Shown in pieces: positions 17,909 through 25,798 of a stretch of DNA of 64,000 nt. The first letter of the stretch is position 1. The number at the start of each line of letters is the position of its first letter. Source of the DNA: Microcoleus sp. FACHB-831 (GTDB lineage Bacteria > Cyanobacteriota > Cyanobacteriia > Cyanobacteriales > FACHB-T130). The position numbers and the translations under genes are program-made. Under the pieces are notes generated by a model. That model was not told the origin of the DNA and did not search any database. It saw nothing but the letters and a program-made list of their open reading frames with translations. The stretch is from NCBI RefSeq assembly GCF_014695585.1, contig NZ_JACJON010000010.1:1-64000 (forward strand). Direction: 5' to 3'.

Positions 17909-19888
17909 TTACCAGAAGTATCCGGGCTGTACTGTTGTCTGGCGATCGCTAGTGTCATACTTGAGCAGATATTCCCGCGCGATCGCTTCATTATCCCGCA
18001 ATTTATCCACTTCCTTTTTCCCTATTTCGGTATCTGTAGAAAGTAATATTACCTGATGGCTGGCAGAGGGAAAATATCGTTCTACTAAGTTAGCCCGGTG
18101 TGACGAATCCAAACGCCCTAATGGTGTATCGATGGCTATGGGCAATTTGCGCCCAGATACGCGGGCTAATCCCCAGAGAAACGCGATCGCTAGCAGTTGT
18201 TTCTCTCCAGCAGATAATCTGTGTTTCGGAACTGGTTTCCCTTCATTATCGTAGAGCGAAAGGCTGAATGTTTTGGCATCAATTATCACCCGATGGACTA
18301 AATCGGATTTGTGCAGGAGATATAAGAAAAATTCTGTGACGACTGACTCTAGTTGGTTGAGTTTGCGGAGTGTCAATCGCTCTCGGAATAGCTTAATTGT
18401 CGCTTGAACTTTTGCCGTCGCGGCGATAATATGCTCGTCATTTTGGCGGGCGATATTGCGATCGCTAAACTGTTCTAATTCTTTTTTAGCGTTAGCGATC
18501 GCATTAGCTAATCCATCACATTTACGCTTCGCTGTGTCGTAGGCAGTTTGAGCGTAGGCTAAGTCCAACCGCGACTGGTTAAGCGATTCTTCTAATTTCT
18601 CATAAACTTCGGGTGACGGTGCCGCCGCTAGTTGTCTCTCCGTAGAGATAATATCTTCTTCTAAGTTTTTTAAATTTGCCAGTTTTTCTTGTGCAGCTCG
18701 TTTCTGAGATGACAGTTGTTGGTTCAGGATAATAGACAGTTGATTCAAGCTTTCTACATCAGCCAATAACCAAGATTCATGGGAAGAAGCTTCTTGCTCT
18801 AGCTGTTGATTTTCCTCTTCTAGAAAGGATTCAATTTTGGCAATTTGTTCAGAGTGAATATCGAGATGAGCGATGCAATTTAGGAGACGTTTATCTCGAT
18901 CTACCAATAAATCTCGCGCAATTTTTGCTTGTTGACAACGAGCCTCATTTTGTCCTTGGGTGAGAGTTTCACTTAACAGCGGTTCGATTAAAGTTAGGGG
19001 TAAAGCACTGGCACCTATTTCGCTAATCGACTGGCGTTGTGCTGCGGTATCTGCATTTAGCTGCCAAAGTTTTTTTTCTAGTTGGCTGCGTTCCGCTGCA
19101 ATTTTGCCACCTTCTGACAGGAACTTTTCCTGCGCTTGATGGTGCTGTTCATGAGCAAATTTTAATTTACTACCTGAGTTTTCTAGCTGCTCTCTGGCGA
19201 GATTGCTTTCCTCTTGTAGCTGCTTTTGCTTTTGTTCAAGCGCTTCTATACTAAGGAGTTCTTTAGCATCAGCGATCGCTTTTCGTTTGCGGTTGACTAA
19301 AATATCCAAATCATAAGATAGACGTTCTGCTAATTCCAACCCTAAAAGCGATTCAATAGCGTTGACTACGACGGCTGGCGGTACATCCTGTTCTGCTAAT
19401 TCTTTAACCTGTTCCCCATCAAATAGGAACAAGTTAGAAATTCCCAAAGGTAGCATATTTTCGATATGTTCATCCCATGTTTTAGTCAAGACGTCATTCG
19501 GCCAATTATCCACCATAACGCCTAAAAGATCTTTGCCGTCTTTAGGGTATTTATTCCAATACCGGACAATACGAAATTCTACAGCCACATCGTTGAGTAT
19601 ATTTTCAAAAGCCAGCTCGATGCGTGTATCCTCAGTTGGTGGGGTGTGTTTGTTAATCGATTGAATGAGGAACTCTCCATAACCTAAATTGCCCCTAGTA
19701 GAACACTGGGCGCGATGTCCGTAAAGTGCTAGGCGTATGGCATCTATTAAAGTAGTTTTGCCGCCACCATTCATCCCGCCAAATAGAATAATCGGTCGCG
19801 GATTATCATCAATTTGAGGAGTAAGATTGATTACTTGATGCCCGCGATAGGGGCCAAAATTTTGCAGTACAAGTTCGCGAAAAATCAT
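17909..19888 (-). CDS. dndD: DNA sulfur modification protein DndD (SMC-like ATPase)
   Basis: 659 residues with an SMC/Rad50-type ATPase split by long coiled coils. Walker A is GGMNGGGKTT (residues 37-46). Residues about 200-500 are heptad-rich (AKELLSIEALEQKQKQLQEE and similar). The C-terminal half carries HRLSAGEKQLLAIAFLWGL (signature) and LPIAIDTPLGRLDSSHR (Walker B and D-loop). DndD is thought to supply ATP-driven DNA opening during phosphorothioate insertion. It starts 126 bases after dndC, the gap containing a dispersed hairpin repeat, and is followed closely by dndE. Confidence 0.95.
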   Translation of the reverse strand: MIFRELVLQNFGPYRGHQVINLTPQIDDNPRPIILFGGMNGGGKTTLIDAIRLALYGHRAQCSTRGNLGYGEFLIQSINKHTPPTEDTRIELAFENILNDVAVEFRIVRYWNKYPKDGKDLLGVMVDNWPNDVLTKTWDEHIENMLPLGISNLFLFDGEQVKELAEQDVPPAVVVNAIESLLGLELAERLSYDLDILVNRKRKAIADAKELLSIEALEQKQKQLQEESNLAREQLENSGSKLKFAHEQHHQAQEKFLSEGGKIAAERSQLEKKLWQLNADTAAQRQSISEIGASALPLTLIEPLLSETLTQGQNEARCQQAKIARDLLVDRDKRLLNCIAHLDIHSEQIAKIESFLEEENQQLEQEASSHESWLLADVESLNQLSIILNQQLSSQKRAAQEKLANLKNLEEDIISTERQLAAAPSPEVYEKLEESLNQSRLDLAYAQTAYDTAKRKCDGLANAIANAKKELEQFSDRNIARQNDEHIIAATAKVQATIKLFRERLTLRKLNQLESVVTEFFLYLLHKSDLVHRVIIDAKTFSLSLYDNEGKPVPKHRLSAGEKQLLAIAFLWGLARVSGRKLPIAIDTPLGRLDSSHRANLVERYFPSASHQVILLSTDTEIGKKEVDKLRDNEAIAREYLLKYDTSDRQTTVQPGYFW

Positions 19889-19944
19889 GTTAATTTTTTA
19901 TATCACTTCACAGATGCCCTGGCGAATCTAATTTGCGGCTGAAC

Positions 19945-20021
19945 AAATGAAGTCCGCCTGCGCGGACTTCATTTTAAACCTACGAGGCGGGTTTTGTCTG
20001 TATAGCCGCGATTTTTAATCG
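19945..20021. repeat. Dispersed hairpin repeat between dndC and dndD
   Basis: A perfect 13-bp stem (aaatgaagtccgc, 19945-19957, with gcggacttcattt, 19962-19974) encloses a CTGC loop. It is followed by ggcgggttttgtctgtatagccgcgattt and a small cgatt/aatcg stem ending at 20021. I recall this combination as a recurrent intergenic repeat of cyanobacterial genomes. Its right end overlaps the last codons and the TAA stop of dndC. It could affect transcript processing or termination between dndC and dndD. Confidence 0.6.
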
Positions 20022-21589
20022 TCTGGTGATGTATCCTCTGAATTTTTAGCTTGGAATTTGTAGTTTGCCCAAGTTAGTTGTTTAACTGCTGCAACGTCGC
20101 CAACACCCGCTGCATTTTTTAAGTCGCGTTTGTAATGGGCGTTAGCGATCGCTTCTTGCTTGGTGCGAGAACTTGTCTCAAAGCACTTCTCCAAAGCATC
20201 ATAAATGCCATTTCGCCGCGCCCTTGTCCGATATTGGCGTTCTGTATCTAAAAGTTTCGCCATCAATTCTAGATGCATGGCATCATCGTTGCAGATTTCT
20301 TCTAGTACAGTCCATTCATCCCAGCCTAGTAGACTGTCGCCAGCACCAGGGCGCGGATCTCGGAAAACATTACCAGTTACTTCCCTATAAATGCGAGGCA
20401 GACTATCATCAAACTCGTGTTTGTCTTCTAGCCAAATGCGACGAATTTCACTAAGTTCTGCTGTGGTAATTAGGCTAATATCGCGCACATATTCTGGCCC
20501 ATTTCGCTGGATTTCTGTTTGAGCTTCCAAAACTTTTTTAAGCCAAGTTTCCCGCCATTCTTTAGTATAAGGGCCAGGAATTGGTTCAACTTTGGTTTCA
20601 CCATTGACATTGCGGTTAAAAAGTTGGACACTACCCCATATACGGCGGAAGTCTCTCTTGTCACGATCGTCCTCAACATCTAATTCATTGCGGATATCGA
20701 GTAGAGGCTGCATCCATTCTTTCTCCTCGTCATTCTGGATCATCGCCTCCATAGATTTATCCTGGTTCACCAATGTGCAAACCCAGCACCCAAAGCGAGA
20801 ATCGCCACAGCTAGGGGTAGAGGTATCGACAACTAATGGGCATTCATTATCTGCCGTCGCACCCCGATACATGGCAAATAAGTCTTTGTTATTTTGTCCC
20901 CAAGGGTTCTGCCACTGCATTAAATAAATCCATACTTCATCATTACGCCAATCTTCGATAGGAGTGTATATGAGCGAGTTGGGCAAGCTGGAATTAGGGC
21001 TAAGGCGCTCGCGCACCCTACCGATTCTATGCTTTTCCATGGTGGCAGCCCGTTTGCTGCTTTCAGCCTTGCGAGTACCTAGCACAAGAATTGTTTCACC
21101 ACTAGCTCGAACCATCTCGCGGATGAAGCGATTAGCTGGATTAATCTTTAAGCGCTGCGTACACCAACGAAACTGGTTCCGAGGTGCTGGGTAGCCCTTA
21201 CCTATAAGGTTTACCCAGAAGGTATCTTGAATTTCTGGATAAAGCAGATGGGGTTCAATCGGCATTTCTTGCTCTTGAGCAGCAGTCTTCATCCGCTCTA
21301 ATGACTTGCGTACCCATGCCGAAACTATGGGGTTTTCTACTAGCGTGTCTGTTGTAATTACATGGATGGTTTTGGTTCTTTTTTCTGGTGGAAGGGCGGC
21401 GATCGCATCCCATATTAGCTGCAATACTGTGCCACTGTCTTTCCCTCCACTCCAGCCGATTAGCCAGGGTATATCATCTAGACAGTATAATTCTTGGATT
21501 TCTTTTGTTAGTGTTTGTATATCTTCCACTAGCTCGTTAACGCTACGCTGACTCCGATTTTTATCGTTTGCCGCTTGTTCTGTTGTCAT
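20015..21589 (-). CDS. dndC: DNA phosphorothioation sulfurtransferase DndC
   Basis: A PAPS-reductase-like ATP pyrophosphatase, 524 residues, that activates the DNA backbone and transfers sulfur. The PP-loop SGGKDS lies at residues 47-52 (WLIGWSGGKDSGTVLQL). Cysteines expected to hold the iron-sulfur cluster appear in RWCTQRLKINP and in CGDSRFGCWVCTLV, followed by NQDKSMEAM. The frame runs upstream to 21916 but would then overlap dndB, so I use the ATG at 21589, giving MTTEQAANDK. Transcription should start in the 87-base gap shared with dndB. The last residues are encoded by a dispersed repeat. Confidence 0.95.
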   Translation of the reverse strand: MTTEQAANDKNRSQRSVNELVEDIQTLTKEIQELYCLDDIPWLIGWSGGKDSGTVLQLIWDAIAALPPEKRTKTIHVITTDTLVENPIVSAWVRKSLERMKTAAQEQEMPIEPHLLYPEIQDTFWVNLIGKGYPAPRNQFRWCTQRLKINPANRFIREMVRASGETILVLGTRKAESSKRAATMEKHRIGRVRERLSPNSSLPNSLIYTPIEDWRNDEVWIYLMQWQNPWGQNNKDLFAMYRGATADNECPLVVDTSTPSCGDSRFGCWVCTLVNQDKSMEAMIQNDEEKEWMQPLLDIRNELDVEDDRDKRDFRRIWGSVQLFNRNVNGETKVEPIPGPYTKEWRETWLKKVLEAQTEIQRNGPEYVRDISLITTAELSEIRRIWLEDKHEFDDSLPRIYREVTGNVFRDPRPGAGDSLLGWDEWTVLEEICNDDAMHLELMAKLLDTERQYRTRARRNGIYDALEKCFETSSRTKQEAIANAHYKRDLKNAAGVGDVAAVKQLTWANYKFQAKNSEDTSPDD

Positions 21590-21676
21590 GACTAATTCCC
21601 AAATATACAATATTAGCTTATAATATTTGATTGACTTTATAACTGTCTTCAGTTTATTTATACGGGTAAACTTTGT
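21590..21676. promoter_or_regulatory. Divergent dndC/dndB promoter region with inverted repeat
   Basis: 87 bases separate the divergent starts. A perfect 7-5-7 inverted repeat (aatatta-gctta-taatatt, 21609-21627) lies in the centre-left. For dndB, TTGACT (21631-21636) and TATTTA (21655-21660) are spaced by 18 bases and form a plausible promoter. DndB of Salmonella is reported to repress dnd transcription, so the repeat is a candidate operator. That assignment is inference from position and symmetry. Confidence 0.45.
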
Positions 21677-22834
21677 ATGGATGAAACTAATAAGTCGAGA
21701 TATCCGCTGGATGGCTTGCTCGATCCGTACTTCTCGAAATATTACCGTAAAGCTGGGTGCTATCCAGGGCTGATTTTTCAGCAGGGGATGCGGACTATGC
21801 TGCAAATAAATATACCTGCTAGAGAATTGATCACCTTTTTGCAAGCCACTCCATCGACTGCCAACGATCCCAATTCCGGCAAAAATCGTCCTATTCACAA
21901 GCCTCATGTGGAGCAAATTAAAAAATATGTTCTTGAACGTGCTAGAGCAGGAAAGCCCTGGATTTTAGGCACAATTACAGCCAATGTAGATCCTAAACTT
22001 ATTGAAGTTATCGATTTGGGTAGAGGTATTTGCTTAGTTGTTATTCCCAATGACGTGTCACTAGATATTACTGATGGGCAGCATCGTCATAGTGCCATCG
22101 ATGATTTGGCAAGAGGAAGTGAAAAGCACTTAATTCTTGATGCTGAATTTCCTATTACTCTAGTTTTAGATGGGAATGAGCGACAGTGCAAAACAGATTT
22201 TCGCGATATGGCTCAAACCGAACCTTTACCTAAATCTTTGTTAGTGTCTTTTGGGGTTGTGGGTTGTGATTGGATTACTCAAGAGTTAATCGAGCGAGTG
22301 CCAATGTTTCCGGGAAAAACTCACAAAATAAAAGCTTCTCCTGGCGCTGATTTCATTTACACAAGCAAATATGTAGCAAAAGCTGTAAGTTGTGCTTTCA
22401 CAAACGAGCCAAGTGCTGAACTTTTAGAGTACGACATTGAGTCATCAGTGGGGGCATTGACTGAGTGCTTTAATCAATTTTTCTCAGAATGCAGCCATAC
22501 AAAGTACATTTTTGAGAAAGAGGCTAAGGAGTTAAAGCCGGATGAGATTAGTGCTTTTAAAGATAACTGTGTACTTGGCTTGAGCGTTGGGCTAGAAATT
22601 TTGGGTAAGTTGTTGTACTGGGCTTACGACAAAGACAAGAATTATTTTGATACTGAGAAAGTCTCAAAAATTGCTCAACTTGATTGGACACGAGAAAGCG
22701 CTCTCTGGCGTAATAATATTGTTAGAGTTGATCCTAACCCTAGAAATCCAGCCAATCCCTACAAAATATCTGCTGTGGCAAGTGCTGTAAGAACAGCAGT
22801 TAATGCAGCTAGAGATGAACTGGCATTTATGTAG
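21677..22834 (+). CDS. dndB: DNA sulfur modification protein DndB (regulator, DGQHR domain)
   Basis: 385 residues with the family-defining DGQHRHSAIDDL motif near residue 138 and an N-terminal RTMLQINIPARELITFL. KPHVEQIKKYVLERARAGK precedes the motif, as in other DndB and DGQHR proteins. DndB is dispensable for modification; in studied bacteria it modulates dnd expression or modification density. It is transcribed away from dndC and converges, 26 bases apart, on the Dnd-associated protein 4 gene. That arrangement is usual for dndB facing the dndCDE operon. Confidence 0.93.
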   Translation: MDETNKSRYPLDGLLDPYFSKYYRKAGCYPGLIFQQGMRTMLQINIPARELITFLQATPSTANDPNSGKNRPIHKPHVEQIKKYVLERARAGKPWILGTITANVDPKLIEVIDLGRGICLVVIPNDVSLDITDGQHRHSAIDDLARGSEKHLILDAEFPITLVLDGNERQCKTDFRDMAQTEPLPKSLLVSFGVVGCDWITQELIERVPMFPGKTHKIKASPGADFIYTSKYVAKAVSCAFTNEPSAELLEYDIESSVGALTECFNQFFSECSHTKYIFEKEAKELKPDEISAFKDNCVLGLSVGLEILGKLLYWAYDKDKNYFDTEKVSKIAQLDWTRESALWRNNIVRVDPNPRNPANPYKISAVASAVRTAVNAARDELAFM

Positions 22835-22860
22835 AGCGTTACTTTTGATTCTAAGTAAAT

Positions 22861-23328
22861 TTAAGACAGGAATTTGCTTAGATCAAACTCATCTTCTTGC
22901 AGCTCTTGCTTTTCTCGCTCCAAACTTAGAAGCAAGAGCATTCTCTCTGAATAATCTGCTGCCCCGATCAACTCTTCTCGCAAAATTTCCAGCCCCCCGT
23001 TAGCATACTCCTCAAAAATTTTGATACGCTCCTCTTCACTATTTTCGTCATACTGTAAAATTTGAGTATCTTTGGTATTTATAACTGCTAACAAATTAAT
23101 TATGTAATCGTATCTCTTTGCAGCAAATATATCTTGTCTAATTGGATCTATACTTTTCGCTACTTGCGTTAGAGAAATACGCTTGTTATGCTTCGCTCCT
23201 AATGCAGCAGCAAACACCAGCACATCAGCATAAGTCTGGAAAGGCCCAGTTGTGTCAGATGAAACTATTAAAGCTTTTACCAATTCAGCCTTATCTTTAG
23301 CAACCTTAATCCTGCTATTGTCAGCCAT
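22861..23328 (-). CDS. DNA phosphorothioation-associated protein 4
   Basis: A 155-residue, mostly helical and charged protein. It starts ADNSRIKVAKDKAELVKAL and includes FQTYADVLVFAAALGAKHNK and YDYIINLLAVINTKDTQIL, which I recognise as the small Dnd-associated family known as dnd_assoc_4. The C-terminus is highly acidic (LQEDEFDLSKFLS). No catalytic motif is visible; its role is unknown but its occurrence is tied to dnd clusters. The frame is open from a TTG at 23352, but the ATG at 23328 is the more likely start. Confidence 0.8.
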   Translation of the reverse strand: MADNSRIKVAKDKAELVKALIVSSDTTGPFQTYADVLVFAAALGAKHNKRISLTQVAKSIDPIRQDIFAAKRYDYIINLLAVINTKDTQILQYDENSEEERIKIFEEYANGGLEILREELIGAADYSERMLLLLSLEREKQELQEDEFDLSKFLS

Positions 23329-23523
23329 TATTTTAATATCTAATTTATTCAACTACTGTATAAATTTTTTCAGCTCTCGCGAGCGCTCTTACAATCCAAA
23401 AATTTACAGTTTAGGTACATTATACTTAAACTGTAAATATATGGCTATATAAACCATAGCTCAATAAGCTTTTAAAGGAAAAGCGATCGCCGAGCTTTGC
23501 AATTAATTATTATTGATATCTGG

Positions 23524-25479
23524 CTAGGATGATTTTGCTGTTTTCACAGTTAAAACCTGTGGGGGAGTAGAGTCAGGAGGATAAAGAAAATCGACCTGTA
23601 CAACCCTGCGATCGCCGGGGGGCATATTAAGCGTAACTAATGGCGATCCTGGTTGTCCGCGTCGCTGTACGAAATGCACCATTGATGTTTGCTCTTGTCC
23701 CTTATCATCTTGATAACGCACCCTCACAGTACCTCGAAAAAATACCTGTTTATCGCGCGGATTTAAGAACAAAAGTCTATCAGTTCCCCCCTTATCTTTT
23801 AAGGGTGTTTGTATCGACAAAGTAACTGTTTGCTGCTGATTGGTATCGTTCTTTAGTGGTAAAGTTAGATTGTACTCCACACCATAGTTACTATGGGCGA
23901 AATAAGCAGTATCGGCATACCGCTTTAGCATCTTAGCACTTTGAATTTGACCCGTACCAAGCGTAATTAAATGCACCGTACCTATAGGATAGGAAAATGC
24001 GCTTTCCGGCTGGGGAATAGTTAGATTATCCGCATTAGAATTATCTGTAACTAACGCTTTCCACTGCGCCCCTTCAGAGACACCAGCCACGCGGCCAAAA
24101 ATCGTCGGTTCTGTGGGAGGCTCGAGAGGAGTCGGAGTTTCACCGCGAGGTTTTGCTAAACCACCCGCATCTAGCAATCTTTGCCATTCATTTAAGTTGG
24201 GTTCCCTGTAAGTACCATTGCTATTTTGGGGTGCTTTCATCGCCAAATTAGCAACATAAACCGCTCCATCGCTTGACAAGCGCATCATCGTGGAACGACC
24301 GTTAGAAGCAGGGGCGCTAGCAATAGGAATCGGCTGATTCATTAACATCTGGCTTTGCTTTGGTGGAATCACCAGTTGAGCCGGAAATTTTTCTTGCCTG
24401 ACTCCCCGCATGATATTATTCATAGTGCGATCGCCAGGGCCAGAATAAACTGTACCTCTGGAATTTTCCACCATATCCGGCAATGAAATAAACGGCGCTT
24501 CCGGAGTACCAAGATAACTGGCAGCCTGCAATACTTGGACTGTAACGGGTTTATCATTGGGATTGTGTACGATAATTCCCTGATAAAGCGGGCGCGTTTG
24601 CGATGCATTTTCTGCTCTAGCAATGTGGTGAGAAAATAGATCGAATCGTCCCTGGAAGGGGAAGTTTAAATGCGCTTCCGGTACTTGTTTACCTGTTGGC
24701 GGGAAGGTAGAAAGTAAAATTCCTTCGCTTTGTATTAATTCTGGATTATTACTATTAAATGTAGGAATTGTATCGAGTTTTCCAGGCAGACGGCGCACTT
24801 GTTGGGGGTGTACTTCCACTCCAGCAATGTACTGCGGCGGTACGGCATAAATGTTTAAGGCGCGACACATTAATGTTGCCACTTCGCCTCTAGTAGCGGT
24901 TCGATTTGGATTGAGTTGTTTGATGTTGGGATAGTTGACAACCATGCTAGCAATTGATGCCGCCGCGATCGCATTCTTTGCATAGCCAGGAATCTGCGCT
25001 GCATCGTTAAAATATTGCCCCAAAACCGCTGTAGGATTTTCCGGTATGCTGTAATTCATCGCACCAGCTAGGACGCCTATAGCTTGCGATCGCGGTATTG
25101 GCTGGCTTGGTTGGAAAAGCCCGCCTGGATAGCCTGAAAAAAATCCCCGTCTGTATGCGTCTTGAGTCGCCTTGTAAGCCCAGTGAGTAGCGGGCACGTC
25201 TTTGAAGCTAGCCGCGCTGCGCTTTATTGGCGCGTTAGGAAACGCATTCAGCATCAAGACGGCAAACTCAGCGCGGGTGATGGTAGAGTCGGGACGAAAG
25301 CTGCCATCCGGGTAGCCACTTACTAGCTTTCGCGGTGCCATCTGGCTGATGCACTCTTTCCCCCAATGGCTTTGAATGTCAGTAAAGCCGGGAGTGCTGG
25401 GCGGTGAGAGACTCACTAGGGAAACAAACAAAATTGAACTAACTGACGGGTTTGCCAAAACTGTGAGAGATTCCACCAT
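23524..25479 (-). CDS. SLH domain and DUF3370 surface protein
   Basis: 651 residues. The N-terminal part has three S-layer homology repeats (FTDIQSHWGKECISQMAPR, FKDVPATHWAYKATQDAYRR and a weaker FNDAAQIPGYAKNAIAAAS), each with YPDGSFRPD- or TRAE-type motifs. This suggests attachment to the outer layers of the cell wall. Residues from about 230 to the end form a DUF3370 domain, a family common in cyanobacteria with no known function. A short hydrophobic segment (SILFVSLVSL) may act as a weak signal. It lies inside the Dnd island but has no evident tie to DNA modification. Confidence 0.87.
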   Translation of the reverse strand: MVESLTVLANPSVSSILFVSLVSLSPPSTPGFTDIQSHWGKECISQMAPRKLVSGYPDGSFRPDSTITRAEFAVLMLNAFPNAPIKRSAASFKDVPATHWAYKATQDAYRRGFFSGYPGGLFQPSQPIPRSQAIGVLAGAMNYSIPENPTAVLGQYFNDAAQIPGYAKNAIAAASIASMVVNYPNIKQLNPNRTATRGEVATLMCRALNIYAVPPQYIAGVEVHPQQVRRLPGKLDTIPTFNSNNPELIQSEGILLSTFPPTGKQVPEAHLNFPFQGRFDLFSHHIARAENASQTRPLYQGIIVHNPNDKPVTVQVLQAASYLGTPEAPFISLPDMVENSRGTVYSGPGDRTMNNIMRGVRQEKFPAQLVIPPKQSQMLMNQPIPIASAPASNGRSTMMRLSSDGAVYVANLAMKAPQNSNGTYREPNLNEWQRLLDAGGLAKPRGETPTPLEPPTEPTIFGRVAGVSEGAQWKALVTDNSNADNLTIPQPESAFSYPIGTVHLITLGTGQIQSAKMLKRYADTAYFAHSNYGVEYNLTLPLKNDTNQQQTVTLSIQTPLKDKGGTDRLLFLNPRDKQVFFRGTVRVRYQDDKGQEQTSMVHFVQRRGQPGSPLVTLNMPPGDRRVVQVDFLYPPDSTPPQVLTVKTAKSS

Positions 25480-25798
25480 TAAAAAGCTTCAATGTCAACG
25501 AAATTCTTTGAAGCATTTTTGGGCAAATTTGTTGCCAGATGCTTTTTCATTGGGTAGCGACTGTTCCAGCAGCGATCGCTCCTACTGTAAAAAAGCAACA
25601 AGCTTGGTAAATTTTACCAAGCTTGTCAATTTAATATTTATATTAAACCATAATTAATAGAGAGTGTCAAGCAAATTTATAGGCAATCTTTTACAAACAT
25701 TTCTATCGCTCATAGCCCCCCTTTTTAAGGTAAATCTCTCAAAAGCCTCCGTTAATGACGCGGTTGGGGGGACTTCAGCTTCCCCCAAAAACACACAA
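25480..25798. other. Intergenic region with a 29-base palindrome and a second hairpin
   Basis: No gene was found. A near-perfect palindrome (acaagcttggtaaa-t-tttaccaagcttgt) spans 25598-25626. A second stem, ttggggg at 25764-25770 with cccccaa at 25782-25788, lies just past the ATPase stop. Neither is followed by a clear U-tract. Either could end transcripts from the ATPase gene, and the palindrome could also be a protein-binding site. Confidence 0.45.

Noticed and set aside
21590-21916. N-terminal extension of dndC to 21916
   Set aside because: It would overlap dndB by about 240 bases and encodes sequence unlike DndC; the ATG at 21589 gives the normal N-terminus.
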